This document shows, piece by piece, positions 1 through 7,891 of a DNA stretch of 64,000 bases. Where the stretch lies: assembly GCF_004339575.1 (NCBI RefSeq), contig NZ_SMFV01000005.1:1-64000 (forward strand), written 5' to 3'. The translations under genes were made by a program, and so were the position numbers. The stretch's first letter is position 1. Each line of letters starts with the position of its first letter. Source of the DNA: Phorcysia thermohydrogeniphila. GTDB lineage: Bacteria > Aquificota > Aquificia > Desulfurobacteriales > Desulfurobacteriaceae. The notes under the pieces are model-generated. The model was given only the letters and a program-made list of their open reading frames with translations. It made no database searches and had not been told where the DNA came from.

Positions 1-179
1 TTATTTAGCTCACACTCTAAGTTTCTGATTTTTCCTTCTCTTTTGAAGGTTTTGATCTTGCCGTTTACGATGATGGCAATTCCGGCAGAGTCGTAACCTC
101 TGTATTCAAGCTTTTTTAGACCATCCAGAATGATGTTCTTTGCGTTGTCTTTACCGATGTAGCCTACAATGCCACACAC
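1..179 (-). CDS. glmS: Glutamine-fructose-6-phosphate aminotransferase (isomerizing), N-terminus, cut by window edge
   Basis: Only the first 59 codons are present; the gene runs off base 1. The product starts MCGIVGYIG and contains [12 protein letters not shown], the signature of the N-terminal glutaminase domain of GlmS, which makes glucosamine-6-phosphate for peptidoglycan and LPS. Cys2 would become the N-terminal nucleophile after Met removal. The start is GTG at 179-177: it is the only start that puts Cys directly after the initiator, and GGAGGA lies five bases upstream. An out-of-frame ATG two codons earlier is a decoy. It lies 52 bases downstream of the Uma2 gene on the same strand and may be cotranscribed with it. 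The family call is very secure. Confidence 0.95.
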   Translation of the reverse strand, partial: MCGIVGYIGKDNAKNIILDGLKKLEYRGYDSAGIAIIVNGKIKTFKREGKIRNLECELN

Positions 180-231
180 ACATGTCCTCCGACGAGAAGA
201 TACAAGGACTAAAGACTATTGTATTATACAT

Positions 232-858
232 TTAACTGTTGTTGACTTTTCTACCTGTGCTTTTCTTAAGCTCTTTTCCAAGGCTAAAGTTTATGCCGTC
301 AATGATTTCTACATCTTCATTCCAGTCTGTAATGAACCATCTTTTTCCTTTTTCCGCTACCATAACCTTTTTGTCAAAGGTTGTGTACCAGATTACTTTC
401 TCAACGCCGGCGTCAAGGAGGTCCTGAATCTTTTCTCTTGCATAGTTCATGAAGTCCCCGTATTTTCTTAGGTCTGCTTTGGTGTCAACTTCTATTACAA
501 CCTTTGGGGGAGTTTGAGCGTCCTTTTCATTTATTCCTTCTTTTAGGATTTTCTCTCTTTCAAAGATGGCTATATCAAGATTTCTCCATGTTCTTGGTGC
601 CCACTGAAAACCGACTTCATTGGTAGCAATTGCATACCTTCTGTTGTCCAAAGTTTGGTAAAGGAAACTAAGCATTATGCTTATGACCCACCACTGAAGC
701 TTACTACTTCCCATTACTTCCTCCAGCGTCTTCTCACCTGCTAAAACCTTGTCATAGTCCCTGTAGTAGATGGGTTTCCCGTATCTCATCTCGTAGATGA
801 GTTCTCTTGGGACTCCTCTTCTCGTTTTCTTTTCTCCTTTAACTTGGGTTGTACTCAT
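232..858 (-). CDS. Uma2-family (DUF820) PD-(D/E)XK nuclease-like protein
   Basis: 208 residues with the Uma2 layout: an Asp in NLDIAIF after a conserved aromatic segment, then PPKVVIEVDTKADL, then KIQDLLDAGVEKVIWY. The E-x-D and downstream Lys are the expected restriction-endonuclease-fold catalytic residues; DAGVEKVIWY is the usual 'GV.EYWivD' element. The substrate and role of this family are not established; it is abundant in cyanobacteria and in scattered thermophiles. The N-terminus (first ~25 residues) is Lys/Arg-rich. It precedes glmS on the same strand, with no obvious functional link. Start ATG 858 has a weak AAGGAGAC ribosome site. Family call is good, biochemical activity is inferred. 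Confidence 0.75.
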   Translation of the reverse strand: MSTTQVKGEKKTRRGVPRELIYEMRYGKPIYYRDYDKVLAGEKTLEEVMGSSKLQWWVISIMLSFLYQTLDNRRYAIATNEVGFQWAPRTWRNLDIAIFEREKILKEGINEKDAQTPPKVVIEVDTKADLRKYGDFMNYAREKIQDLLDAGVEKVIWYTTFDKKVMVAEKGKRWFITDWNEDVEIIDGINFSLGKELKKSTGRKVNNS

Positions 859-935
859 TTCTTGTCTCCTTAGGACAGGTTTGGGGCTTCTGTTTCTTTC
901 CGACTCCGTTTAGAAAATATGGAGACTTTTAGCTC

Positions 936-964
936 TTGACAAATGCCCTCCTTGAATGTAAATA
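936..964 (+). promoter_or_regulatory. Sigma-70 type promoter for the rplY operon
   Basis: A perfect -35 TTGACA (936-941) is followed after 17 bases by TAAATA (959-964). It lies 40 bases before the rplY start and faces the long rplY-rplI gene run. Seen by eye; the -35 is exact, the -10 is two mismatches from TATAAT. Confidence 0.6.
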
Positions 965-1003
965 TTGCGTGCTTTCCCGCGAAAAAAGAATCAGGAGGTA
1001 GGA

Positions 1004-1594
1004 ATGAAGATTGTGGAGCTCAAGGCTACCCGAAGGGAGAAGACAGGTAAAGGGGTAGCGAGGAAGTTGCGCAGGGAAGGCCTTCTGCCTGCCGTTGTAT
1101 ACGGCGGTGGAAGACCGGCAACGCACATCGCTATCTCTGCAAAGGACGTAAAACGTATCAAGCACCACCACGGTCTCATCAAGCTGGACGTTGAGGGAGA
1201 AGAGAAGATCTGTATCCTCAAGGACATCCAGTACAACTGGCTGGGTGATGTGCCCATCCACGTGGACTTTCAAGAGGTAACCTTCGGAGAGACAATTGAG
1301 GTTACCGTAGAACTTGAATTTGTTGGAACGCCAGTTGGAGTGTCTGAAGAAGGTGGAGTGCTTGAGATCTTCAAGCGTGAAGTTACGATTGAGACACTTC
1401 CACGTCAGATTCCTGAGAAGATTGTTGTTGACATTTCAGGCCTTCGTGCAGGGGATGCTCTCCACGTTGGAGACCTTCCAATACCTGAAGGAGCTAAACT
1501 TGTTGATCACCCAGAAGAGACCGTTGTAGTTGTAGCTGAGCCTGAGGAAGAGGCAGGAGCTGAAGGCGAATCTGAAGAAGCGACTGGAGAGTAA
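1004..1594 (+). CDS. rplY: 50S ribosomal protein L25 (Ctc/TL5 type)
   Basis: 196 residues starting MKIVELKATRREKTGKG, the N-terminal 5S-rRNA-binding L25 domain (RKLRREGLLPAVVYGG is diagnostic). It is followed by the C-terminal Ctc/TL5 beta domain (roughly residues 95-180) and an acidic tail rich in Glu/Ala. The two-domain, ~200-residue form is the general-stress-protein/TL5 type, longer than the E. coli single-domain L25. I chose ATG 1004 over an upstream in-frame TTG at 965 because AGGAGG (993-998) sits directly before it and homologues begin there. The stop overlaps the pth start (TAATG), so the two are translationally coupled. First gene of a ribosomal/replication operon. Confidence 0.95.
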   Translation: MKIVELKATRREKTGKGVARKLRREGLLPAVVYGGGRPATHIAISAKDVKRIKHHHGLIKLDVEGEEKICILKDIQYNWLGDVPIHVDFQEVTFGETIEVTVELEFVGTPVGVSEEGGVLEIFKREVTIETLPRQIPEKIVVDISGLRAGDALHVGDLPIPEGAKLVDHPEETVVVVAEPEEEAGAEGESEEATGE

Positions 1595-2169
1595 TGGTTA
1601 GGCTAATAGTAGGGCTTGGTAATCCCGGGAAGGAGTACGAGAGAACTCGCCATAACGTAGGGTGGATGGTACTTGATAAGCTCTGTGAGGAGCTTGGTTG
1701 CTCCTTTTCCCGGGAAAAGTTTGATGGTCTCTTTGCCGAGTATAGAACTGACGACGGTGGCAAAGTGTTGCTCCTTAAACCCCTTACATTTATGAACAGG
1801 AGCGGTGAGAGCGTTGGTAAGTTCGTGAGGTTCTACAAGTTACAGCCTAAAGAGGTGCTTGTAGTTTACGACGACCTTGACCTTCCTCTTGGAAAACTCA
1901 GGCTGAGGCTAAAGGGGAGTAGCGGTGGACATAAAGGGGTTCTCTCAGTTGAACATGCTCTTGGAACGAAGGACTTCCCGCGCCTTAGAGTTGGTATCGG
2001 AAGGCCTGAAAGGAAGGAAGAGGTTGTTGACTACGTGCTTTCTCCTTTTAAGAAGGAAGAGATTGATATCATTGAGAAAGCCATATGTAAGGCTGCAGAC
2101 TGTCTAAAGGCAGTACTTGAGTCAGGGGAGATAGACAACAAAATCATGAACAGGTGTAACGGAGGTTGA
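1594..2169 (+). CDS. pth: Peptidyl-tRNA hydrolase
   Basis: 191 residues, normal length for bacterial Pth, which cleaves the ester bond of stalled peptidyl-tRNAs in the cytoplasm. Visible motifs are IVGLGNPGKEYERTRHNVGW with the catalytic His, FMNRSG with the substrate-binding Asn, YDDLDLPLG with the catalytic-supporting Asp, and SSGGHKG. The start ATG overlaps the rplY stop; the rplY-pth pairing is widespread in bacteria. Confidence 0.97.
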   Translation: MVRLIVGLGNPGKEYERTRHNVGWMVLDKLCEELGCSFSREKFDGLFAEYRTDDGGKVLLLKPLTFMNRSGESVGKFVRFYKLQPKEVLVVYDDLDLPLGKLRLRLKGSSGGHKGVLSVEHALGTKDFPRLRVGIGRPERKEEVVDYVLSPFKKEEIDIIEKAICKAADCLKAVLESGEIDNKIMNRCNGG

Positions 2170-2170
2170 G

Positions 2171-2551
2171 ATGAGGGAGTACTACTACGAGATGGTTTAT
2201 ATACTGAGGCCTACGATGTCTGATGAGGAGATTGAGAAGGGAATAGAGAAAGTAAACTCCTACGTTGAGAGGTACGGAGGAGAGGTACTCAAGGTTGACA
2301 GGTGGGGTAGAAGGCAGCTTGCTTACCCCATCAACGACTACGATAAGGGTTACTACGTCCTTGAGTACATCAGGACAACGAAGAACGACTTTGTGAAGAA
2401 CATGGAAAACTTCTTTAGAATTAATGAAGACGTTTTGAGGTTTCTCACTTTTAGACTTAAGCCCTCTGAGGTGAAGGAGTTGAAAGAAAAGCTTGCTGCT
2501 AAAGAGGAGCAAACTGCTCCTGCTGCTGAAGAGTCTAAGGGAGAAGAGTAA
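2171..2551 (+). CDS. rpsF: 30S ribosomal protein S6
   Basis: 126 residues: YYYEMVYILRPTMSDEE at the N-terminus, then the WGRRQLAYPIND segment and GYYVLEYI, all classical S6 landmarks. The C-terminal ~25 residues form an Ala/Glu-rich acidic extension, as in several thermophiles. It starts two bases after pth stops, and its TAA overlaps the ssb ATG. The order rpsF-ssb-rpsR is the conserved bacterial arrangement. Confidence 0.96.
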   Translation: MREYYYEMVYILRPTMSDEEIEKGIEKVNSYVERYGGEVLKVDRWGRRQLAYPINDYDKGYYVLEYIRTTKNDFVKNMENFFRINEDVLRFLTFRLKPSEVKELKEKLAAKEEQTAPAAEESKGEE

Positions 2552-2928
2552 TGGCAAGTCTTAACAGAGTGTTTCTGATAGGGAGACTCGTGGCGGATCC
2601 TCAGCTTCAGCATACCCAGAGCGGGACGCCATTTACAAGGTTCAGGATTGCCGTTAACACGCCTTACAGGGACAGGAGCGGTAACTGGCAGGAGGATACG
2701 CTTTTTATAGACGTTGTCCTCTGGGGAGAAGCTGCTGATAGAGCTGTGAGCCGCTTTAACAAAGGAACGAGGGTTTTGGTAGAGGGAAGGTTAAGACAGT
2801 CCACGTGGGAAACTGAGGAAGGTGAAAGACGTTCCAGAATTGAAGTAAGGGCCGACAGGGTTGTGGCCCTTGACCCGAGAAGGGAATCTGAAGAGAACAT
2901 TGAGGACATTGACGACATTGAATTCTAA
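2551..2928 (+). CDS. ssb: Single-stranded DNA-binding protein
   Basis: 125 residues, shorter than E. coli SSB (178). The N-terminal ~100 residues are an OB fold: [53 protein letters not shown]. The Gly/Gln-rich linker is almost absent, and the protein ends in an acidic tail DIDDIEF, the counterpart of the DDDIPF tip that recruits replication and repair partners. Sits between the two ribosomal proteins S6 and S18 as usual. Confidence 0.96.
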   Translation: MASLNRVFLIGRLVADPQLQHTQSGTPFTRFRIAVNTPYRDRSGNWQEDTLFIDVVLWGEAADRAVSRFNKGTRVLVEGRLRQSTWETEEGERRSRIEVRADRVVALDPRRESEENIEDIDDIEF

Positions 2929-2939
2929 GGGAGGTGGCA

Positions 2940-3182
2940 ATGAGCAACGTACTTCCACAGAGAAGGTTTATAAGAAGGAGAAAGTACTGCAAGTTCTGTG
3001 CTGAGAAGATAGAGAAAATTGACTATAAGAACGTAGAGCTCCTAAAGCCTTTTATCTCTGAGAGGGGAAGGATTATCCCCAGAAGGATTTCTGGTGTCTG
3101 CTCCAAGCACCAGAGACAGCTTGCAAGGGCCGTTAAAAGGGCAAGGCACCTTGCTCTCCTGCCCTTCGTGAAAATTGACTAA
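2940..3182 (+). CDS. rpsR: 30S ribosomal protein S18, zinc-type (C+)
   Basis: 80 residues from ATG 2940 (an in-frame GTG at 2934 lies inside the GGGAGGT ribosome site, so is less likely). The core RRKYCKFC...[14 protein letters not shown]...GKI-like...[18 protein letters not shown] is unmistakable S18. A CxxC (YCKFC) near residue 15 and a CSKH pair near residue 60 make a plausible four-ligand zinc site, so this looks like the C+ paralogue type. Partner of S6 in the 30S platform. Confidence 0.95.
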   Translation: MSNVLPQRRFIRRRKYCKFCAEKIEKIDYKNVELLKPFISERGRIIPRRISGVCSKHQRQLARAVKRARHLALLPFVKID

Positions 3183-4003
3183 TGGCAAAGGGAATGAAAC
3201 AGCTGAAGTTACCGGCGATCTACGTTGCCCTTACGGCTGGTTCAGGAATCCTGCTGGGTACGGAGGTCTTAGTGCCTCTGGCCCTTGGGTTTTCTATTTT
3301 TATTCCTGCTCTCTGCTACGTAGTGGCAAGGGAGTACGGAATCGCTGCGGCTGCAATTTTGTCTATCGCTGCTTTGGGAGTTGCTGTACCAGTTTCTGGG
3401 TGGAAGGTGTGTTTTGACCTTTCTTCTTTTCCCCTTATAGGGATACTGGCAAGGTTCCTTAAAGGGAAACTTTCTCTTGAAAATTTCTTGCTTATTTTGG
3501 GAGCTCTACTTTTCTCCGTTACTCTGCTTGAGGAGCAGATACTAGGGTTACCCGAGGAAGTGAGGCAGCTTGCTGGGTTTATGAACTTAAGGTGGGGAAT
3601 ATACTTCTTTTCCTCGTTTATACTAGCTGCAATCTCAACTGGCGTTATTTCACTCCTTTCGCGGGAGGATTTTGGATTTAAGAGGCTAAAATTTGGATTC
3701 TGGGTAGTGCCGATTTTCTTGGTCTCAGGATTCTTAGCCGTTTTGGACCTCTTCCCTGAAGTTAAGCAGCCTGCTGCTAACGTTCTGATAGCGACGTTTT
3801 CTATTTTTACCGTTCAGGGGTTTGCTGTTCTTTCCTCTTTTGTTGAACGTTTATCGCTCCTTTCAAAGGTCCTGCTCTTGGCTGCTATATTCCTGTTTCC
3901 GATTGGAGCTCTGATTGTCGCCATGTTGGCCGGAATTTTTGACTTCTGGTTTGACTTTAGAAAACTTAAGGGAGGTGAGAGAGATGGAGGTAATTCTCAT
4001 TAA
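3182..4003 (+). CDS. DUF2232 (YybS-like) multi-pass membrane protein
   Basis: 273 residues, almost entirely hydrophobic, with about eight predicted membrane helices and few polar loops. Position between rpsR and rplI, plus the overall profile, match the DUF2232/YybS family that occupies this place in many bacteria; the molecular function is unknown. The ATG at 3182 overlaps the rpsR stop; MKQLKL at 3194 is an alternative start. The 3' end overlaps rplI by 20 bases, so expression of the two is probably coupled. Confidence 0.7.
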   Translation: MAKGMKQLKLPAIYVALTAGSGILLGTEVLVPLALGFSIFIPALCYVVAREYGIAAAAILSIAALGVAVPVSGWKVCFDLSSFPLIGILARFLKGKLSLENFLLILGALLFSVTLLEEQILGLPEEVRQLAGFMNLRWGIYFFSSFILAAISTGVISLLSREDFGFKRLKFGFWVVPIFLVSGFLAVLDLFPEVKQPAANVLIATFSIFTVQGFAVLSSFVERLSLLSKVLLLAAIFLFPIGALIVAMLAGIFDFWFDFRKLKGGERDGGNSH

Positions 4004-4436
4004 GGATATGGAAAACCTTGGAAAAGTGGGAGACATCGTAAGGGTTAAGGACGGATATGCAAGGAACTACCTCATTCCTGCAGGTATAGCCCTTCCAGCT
4101 ACTGAGTCTAACATCAGGAGGGTAAAGAACGAGCTTAAAGCTCTCCAGAAGAAGATGCAGAGGCAGATTGAAAGGTACAAAGAGCTTGCAGAGAAGCTCA
4201 ACACTACAAGGATTGTTATTGAGCACGAAGCGGGTGAAGAAGGTAAGCTCTTTGGTTCTGTTACCACCTCCCAGATTGAGAGGGCTCTCCACAAGGCCGG
4301 CTTTGAGGACGTAGAGAAGAAGCAGATTATTCTTGAGAAACCTATCAGGGAAGTTGGAAGTTATGAAGTTAGGATTCACCTCTTTAAGGACATAGAGGCA
4401 ACAATTACTGTTGACGTTGTTCCACTTAAGAAATAG
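3984..4436 (+). CDS. rplI: 50S ribosomal protein L9
   Basis: 150 residues, the standard L9 length. MEVILIKDMENLGKVGDIVRVKDGYARNYLIPAG is the N-terminal rRNA-binding domain, followed by a long charged connecting helix (about residues 40-75) and the C-terminal domain with LFGSVTTSQIERAL. ATG 3984 is chosen over the upstream open frame because it begins exactly at the conserved MEVILI and has AGGGAGGTGAG upstream. It closes the rplY-rplI gene run. Confidence 0.97.
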   Translation: MEVILIKDMENLGKVGDIVRVKDGYARNYLIPAGIALPATESNIRRVKNELKALQKKMQRQIERYKELAEKLNTTRIVIEHEAGEEGKLFGSVTTSQIERALHKAGFEDVEKKQIILEKPIREVGSYEVRIHLFKDIEATITVDVVPLKK

Positions 4437-4478
4437 TTTTCTGCCCCGGCCGGGCTAACCTTAATTGTGGAGGGCGCA

Positions 4479-5006
4479 ATGGAATTCGTTGGAAGGCATA
4501 TAATGATGGATGCAATCGTTACAGATATTGGAAGGATTAACGCCATACAGCCTATCTATGACTACATGGAAGAGCTGGCAAGGCAGCTTGACATGACCCT
4601 TGTTTATCCTCCCATTGTGGCAAGATTTCCTTTTGCCCAGTCTGAGCTTGAACAGTTCGTAAAGAGGCTTTCTGAGGAGAACGTCAAGAGCAAGACCTTG
4701 GAGTTTATGGAGGAGACCCTCAAGAGGAGGGCTACAGAAGATAGCGGCGTTTCTGGCGTTTCCATCTGGCTTGAGAGCCACTGTACTATCCACACGTGGC
4801 CAGAAGAAAAGTTCTTCAGCTTGGACGCTTACAGCTGTAAGGATTTTGACCCAATGGTTGCCTTTGAGTTAACGGTTAAGTGGTTTAAGGTTGAATACGC
4901 CTCCTTTGTTGACGTTGAGAGGTATATTGGCGGTCCTTGCGTTATAAAGGCTTACGAGTACAAGGACGGAGAGCTTAAGCCTCTGCAGCCGTCAATCCCT
5001 AAATAG
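4479..5006 (+). CDS. speD: S-adenosylmethionine decarboxylase proenzyme
   Basis: 175 residues. The segment SIWLESHCTIHTWPE contains the self-processing site: cleavage between Glu99 and Ser100 would generate the pyruvoyl group. The His of SHCTIH, the downstream CK pair and DAYSCKDFDP match the prokaryotic AdoMetDC. Decarboxy-SAM feeds aminopropyl transfer in spermidine-type polyamine synthesis; the by-product methylthioadenosine could be handled by the MTA phosphorylase encoded at 42.5-43.4 kb. At 175 residues it is longer than the ~130-residue SpeH type. ATG 4479 follows GGAGGG; the GTG at 4467 is upstream of that ribosome site. It converges on rsmI with a 15-base overlap. Confidence 0.93.
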   Translation: MEFVGRHIMMDAIVTDIGRINAIQPIYDYMEELARQLDMTLVYPPIVARFPFAQSELEQFVKRLSEENVKSKTLEFMEETLKRRATEDSGVSGVSIWLESHCTIHTWPEEKFFSLDAYSCKDFDPMVAFELTVKWFKVEYASFVDVERYIGGPCVIKAYEYKDGELKPLQPSIPK

Positions 5007-5843
5007 TTTGAGCGCTATTCTGTAGACCTCGTTTCTGGGGAAACCTGTCTTCTGGCAGGTTTCCTTCACTGCTTCCTTTAGTGTATATCCTTTCTCCTTA
5101 AGTTCCTTTAAGAAAGATTCAGGGTCTTTTTCTTCTTCACTTCTTTCCTCCTTTCTTGGTGGAAACAGTAAAACGAACTCTCCCTTGATTGTGTCTTTCC
5201 TTTCAAGTTCCTTTAAAAGGTCTTGGGCCTTCCCGTAGAGAAACTCCTCGTTCACTTTTGTTATTTCTCTGTAAATGCCTATTTCTCTTTCTGGTTCTAC
5301 TGCAGCAATTATTTCAAGGGTTTTCTTTAGCCTGTGAGGAGACTCGTAGCAGACGACTGTAAAGGGTAAGGAGAGGAGCTCCTTTAAAGTTTCTTTGAGC
5401 TGTTTCTCTTTGCGGGGTAGGAAACCTGTAAACAGGAAACGGTCTGTAGGGAGTCCAGAGGCTGAAAGGGCGGTAGCGAAGGCCGTTGCTCCGGGGATAG
5501 GAATAACGTTTATAGACTCTTTTCTTGCCAAATTAACGAGCCTGTAGCCGGGGTCGCTGATGCAGGGCGTTCCAGCATCAGACACTAAGGCAACGTTTTT
5601 GCCCCGCAGGAGCTCCTTTACTATCCTTTTGGCCTGTTCCCTCTCGTTATGCTCGTGGTAGGAAATCAGCTTTTTACCGGTTATCTCATAGTAGTTGAGG
5701 AGTTTGAGGGTTCTCCGAGTATCCTCACAGGCTATTATGTCTACTTCTTTTAGGACCTTTAAAGCTCTTAAGGTAATGTCCTCAAGGTTCCCTATAGGGG
5801 TTGCGACGACGTAGAGAGTTCCTACCTTATCTGGGCTATGCAT
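4992..5843 (-). CDS. rsmI: 16S rRNA (cytidine(1402)-2'-O)-methyltransferase RsmI
   Basis: 283 residues, typical length. GTLYVVATPIGNLEDITLRAL at the start, ACEDTRRTLKLL, SDAGTPCISDPGYRLV and VIPIPGATAFATALSASGL are the four landmark segments of the RsmI (YraL) branch of the tetrapyrrole-methylase fold; YESPHRL is also present. It methylates the ribose of C1402 in the decoding centre. Its start overlaps the end of ridA by 22 bases, so the pair is an operon. Confidence 0.95.
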   Translation of the reverse strand: MHSPDKVGTLYVVATPIGNLEDITLRALKVLKEVDIIACEDTRRTLKLLNYYEITGKKLISYHEHNEREQAKRIVKELLRGKNVALVSDAGTPCISDPGYRLVNLARKESINVIPIPGATAFATALSASGLPTDRFLFTGFLPRKEKQLKETLKELLSLPFTVVCYESPHRLKKTLEIIAAVEPEREIGIYREITKVNEEFLYGKAQDLLKELERKDTIKGEFVLLFPPRKEERSEEEKDPESFLKELKEKGYTLKEAVKETCQKTGFPRNEVYRIALKLFRD

Positions 5844-6202
5844 TCTACCTCCACCTCTGCACCTAAAGGTAGAGCGGATACTTCAACGACAGACCTTGCA
5901 GGCCTTACGGGACAGGAGGAGAGGAACTCCTCGTAGATAGAGTTGAAGGTTTTAAACTTGCTTATGTCCGTTAGGAAAACGGTAACTTTTAAGATGCTAC
6001 ACTTACTCGCTCCAGCAGCGTTAAGGATGGCTTCAAGGTTTTTGAGAGCCTGCCTTACCTGATTTTCAAAACCCTCGGTGAGCTTTCCCGTTTGAGGGTC
6101 TATACCGAGCTGTCCCGAAACAAAAACCAGATTGCCGCTCAAGATACCCTGAGAGTAGGCTCCGACCGGAACAGGAGCCCTGTTGGTTTTTATAATTTTC
6201 AT
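5822..6202 (-). CDS. ridA: RidA/YjgF family enamine/imine deaminase
   Basis: 126 residues, standard. APVPVGAYSQGI, VFVSGQLGIDPQTGKL, QALKNLEAILNAAGAS and RPARSVVEVSALPLGAEVEVECIA cover the family signature; the Arg of PARSVVEV corresponds to the carboxylate-binding Arg of RidA. Members hydrolyse reactive enamines such as 2-aminoacrylate released by PLP enzymes. First gene of a two-gene unit with rsmI; divergent from arsR. Confidence 0.93.
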   Translation of the reverse strand: MKIIKTNRAPVPVGAYSQGILSGNLVFVSGQLGIDPQTGKLTEGFENQVRQALKNLEAILNAAGASKCSILKVTVFLTDISKFKTFNSIYEEFLSSCPVRPARSVVEVSALPLGAEVEVECIAQIR

Positions 6203-6262
6203 ATTTACCTCCCTTAAAACCTTGAAAGCATAATCTTACAATCGTATATTATGAGTCAACAT

Positions 6263-6283
6263 AGTAGAGTCAAGAATTCTACT
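6263..6283. promoter_or_regulatory. Possible operator: AGTAGA-N9-TCTACT inverted repeat
   Basis: AGTAGA (6263-6268) and TCTACT (6278-6283) form a six-base inverted repeat with a nine-base spacer in the ridA/arsR divergent gap. ArsR-family proteins bind imperfect dyads near their own promoter, so this is a candidate site for the neighbouring regulator. Short arms make chance occurrence possible. Confidence 0.3.
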
Positions 6284-6338
6284 TGTCTTATATTTTAATT
6301 GTTGTAAAATAGAAATTAAACATCTATAAGGAGGTAAC

Positions 6339-6653
6339 ATGGCAAAAAAGAACGAGGAAATCATACTTGATGATGAAAGGATTGAGGAAGGTGCTGAGTG
6401 CCTAAAGGCCCTTGCATCCCCAGTGAGGCTAAAGATACTGTTTACCCTCAAAGATAAGCCAATGTGCGTAACTGACCTTGAGCAGGAGCTCGGTATCTCC
6501 CAGTCATCCCTTTCCCAGCACCTGAGAACCTTGAGGTACAAGGGAATAGTTGCCAAAACGAGGAAGGGGAATAAAGTTTATTACACGATATCCTCAGAGG
6601 CCTTTAGGGAGCTCCTTAACATCCTGCCCCAGATTGCCTGCTTTAGAGGTTAG
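6339..6653 (+). CDS. ArsR/SmtB-family winged-helix regulator
   Basis: 104 residues. LKALASPVRLKILFTL (helix 2 region), VTDLEQELGISQSSLSQHLRTLRYKGIV (HTH recognition) and the beta-wing GNKVYYTI are classic ArsR/SmtB. Cysteines occur at GAEC, PMCV and IACF; there is no CVC metal box of ArsR and no obvious alpha-5 D/H zinc set. Two of the cysteines, one before the HTH and one in the last helix, resemble the pair used by persulfide sensors of the BigR/SqrR branch, but this is only a suggestion. AAGGAGG precedes ATG 6339. accD begins three bases after its stop, an unusual pairing. Confidence 0.85.
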   Translation: MAKKNEEIILDDERIEEGAECLKALASPVRLKILFTLKDKPMCVTDLEQELGISQSSLSQHLRTLRYKGIVAKTRKGNKVYYTISSEAFRELLNILPQIACFRG

Positions 6654-6656
6654 TTG

Positions 6657-7493
6657 ATGTTCGGTAAGCTGTTCAGGAAGAGGTTTGAAAAGGAGAAGCC
6701 TCAATCCCCTGTTCCAAGTGGCCTATGGGTTAAGTGTGAAAGCTGTAAGGCTCTCCTTTTTAGGGGAGAGCTTGAGAGTAACTTGATGGTCTGCCCAAAG
6801 TGTGGGTATCACTTTCCGGTTCCGGCGAAAGAAAGGCTCTACATGCTCTTTGACAAGGGAGACTACGAGGAACTTGATACGGAGCTCTCTCCTCAGGATA
6901 TACTCGGTTTCGTTGATAGAAAGCCGTACACTCAGCGCTTGAAGGAGGCACAGGAAAAGACGGGCCTCAAGGATGCCGTCGTAAACGCGAAAGGTGAGAT
7001 AGACGGCCGAGAGGTTCTTGTGAGCTGTTTTGATTTCCGCTTTATGGGCGGAAGCATGGGCTCGGTGGTCGGCGAGAAGGTAACAAGAAACATAGAAAGG
7101 GCTGCCAAAGAGCACCTCCCCTTCATCTGCATTACGGCCTCTGGTGGGGCAAGGATGCAGGAAGGGGTGGTTTCCCTTATGCAGATGGCCAAAACTTCGG
7201 CAGCCCTTGCACGCCTTGAGGAAAGGGGGGTGCCGTACATCTCCGTCCTGACTCACCCGACAATGGGCGGAGTGTCGGCTAGCTTTGCTTTCCTTGGGGA
7301 CGTGATAGTGGCAGAGCGTGGAGCTCTGATTGGTTTCGCCGGCCCCCGAGTCATTGAACAAACAATACGTCAAAAACTTCCTAAAGGCTTTCAGAGGGCT
7401 GAGTTTCTCTTAGAGCACGGCCTCATAGATATGGTTGTTGAAAGACACCAGCTTAGAGAGACTCTTGCGAAGCTGGTTGAGTTGCTTTCTTAG
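6657..7493 (+). CDS. accD: Acetyl-CoA carboxylase carboxyltransferase beta subunit
   Basis: 278 residues. An N-terminal zinc ribbon (VKCESCK...LMVCPKCGY, two CxxC pairs near residues 25-45) precedes the crotonase-fold carboxyltransferase core with ITASGGARMQEG, GGVSASFA and GFAGPRVIEQTI. It pairs with AccA (not in this window) to transfer CO2 from carboxybiotin to acetyl-CoA, giving malonyl-CoA for fatty acids. ATG 6657 is preferred to the TTG directly before it. It is likely cotranscribed with arsR. Confidence 0.95.
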   Translation: MFGKLFRKRFEKEKPQSPVPSGLWVKCESCKALLFRGELESNLMVCPKCGYHFPVPAKERLYMLFDKGDYEELDTELSPQDILGFVDRKPYTQRLKEAQEKTGLKDAVVNAKGEIDGREVLVSCFDFRFMGGSMGSVVGEKVTRNIERAAKEHLPFICITASGGARMQEGVVSLMQMAKTSAALARLEERGVPYISVLTHPTMGGVSASFAFLGDVIVAERGALIGFAGPRVIEQTIRQKLPKGFQRAEFLLEHGLIDMVVERHQLRETLAKLVELLS

Positions 7494-7534
7494 CTATTTT
7501 CCCTTTTTTTTGTTAGGTTTTAAGAGGTATAAAG

Positions 7535-7639
7535 ATGGGAGTTATTGTTGTTAATTTGCTTATTGCTATAATGCTTTTGATTGCAGCATTAAGTATCTCA
7601 TGGATTGCTTTTAGGGAAAGGAAACAGTACTCTGGATGA
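7535..7639 (+). CDS. 34-residue single-pass membrane peptide
   Basis: ATG 7535 to TGA 7639. It starts MGVIVVNLLIAIMLLIAA, one continuous hydrophobic helix, and ends with a short basic tail (AFRERKQ). AGAGGT lies seven bases before the start. It stands in the accD to 80-residue ORF gap, same direction. Not recognised. Its hydrophobic-helix-plus-basic-tail plan, including an IAF-(Y)R-x-R motif, resembles the broken ORF at 26718. Real translation is plausible but unproven. Confidence 0.45.
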   Translation: MGVIVVNLLIAIMLLIAALSISWIAFRERKQYSG

Positions 7640-7648
7640 GGAGGGGTT

Positions 7649-7891
7649 ATGGCAAGGGGAGATAAGGCCCAAAGGCTTGCAAGGACGATAGTTGCGGACT
7701 TTTTCCTCTACAATCAGGATAAGATTGACAGAGGGCTCCTAAACGACGACTTCTTTGAACTTCTAAAGGGAGAGATTGAGGATTCGGTTGCTTTCTTTAA
7801 AGAGCATGCTAAGGGAGAAAATACGGCTATATTTTGGGATACACTTTTTAACAGGCTAATGCAGAGAGAAGCAAAGCTTATAGAAGGATAA
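7649..7891 (+). CDS. Conserved hypothetical protein, 80 residues
   Basis: Small, charged, helical protein; ARTIVADFFLYNQDKIDRGLLNDDFFELLKGEIED recalls short conserved proteins with an 'IVADI.LYN' motif found mostly in anaerobes, function unknown. GAGGAGGGG precedes ATG 7649, and the stop overlaps the mfd ATG (ATAATG), so it is translationally coupled to mfd. No cysteines, signal peptide or membrane helix. Confidence 0.65.
   Translation: MARGDKAQRLARTIVADFFLYNQDKIDRGLLNDDFFELLKGEIEDSVAFFKEHAKGENTAIFWDTLFNRLMQREAKLIEG

Noticed and set aside
929-1273. Minus-strand open frame opposite rplY
   Set aside because: Shadow of the rplY coding region; composition and lack of ribosome site argue against it.
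4441-4456. GC-rich GCCCCGGCCGGGC as a terminator between rplI and speD
   Set aside because: Stem is only four to five bases with no loop room and no T-run follows.
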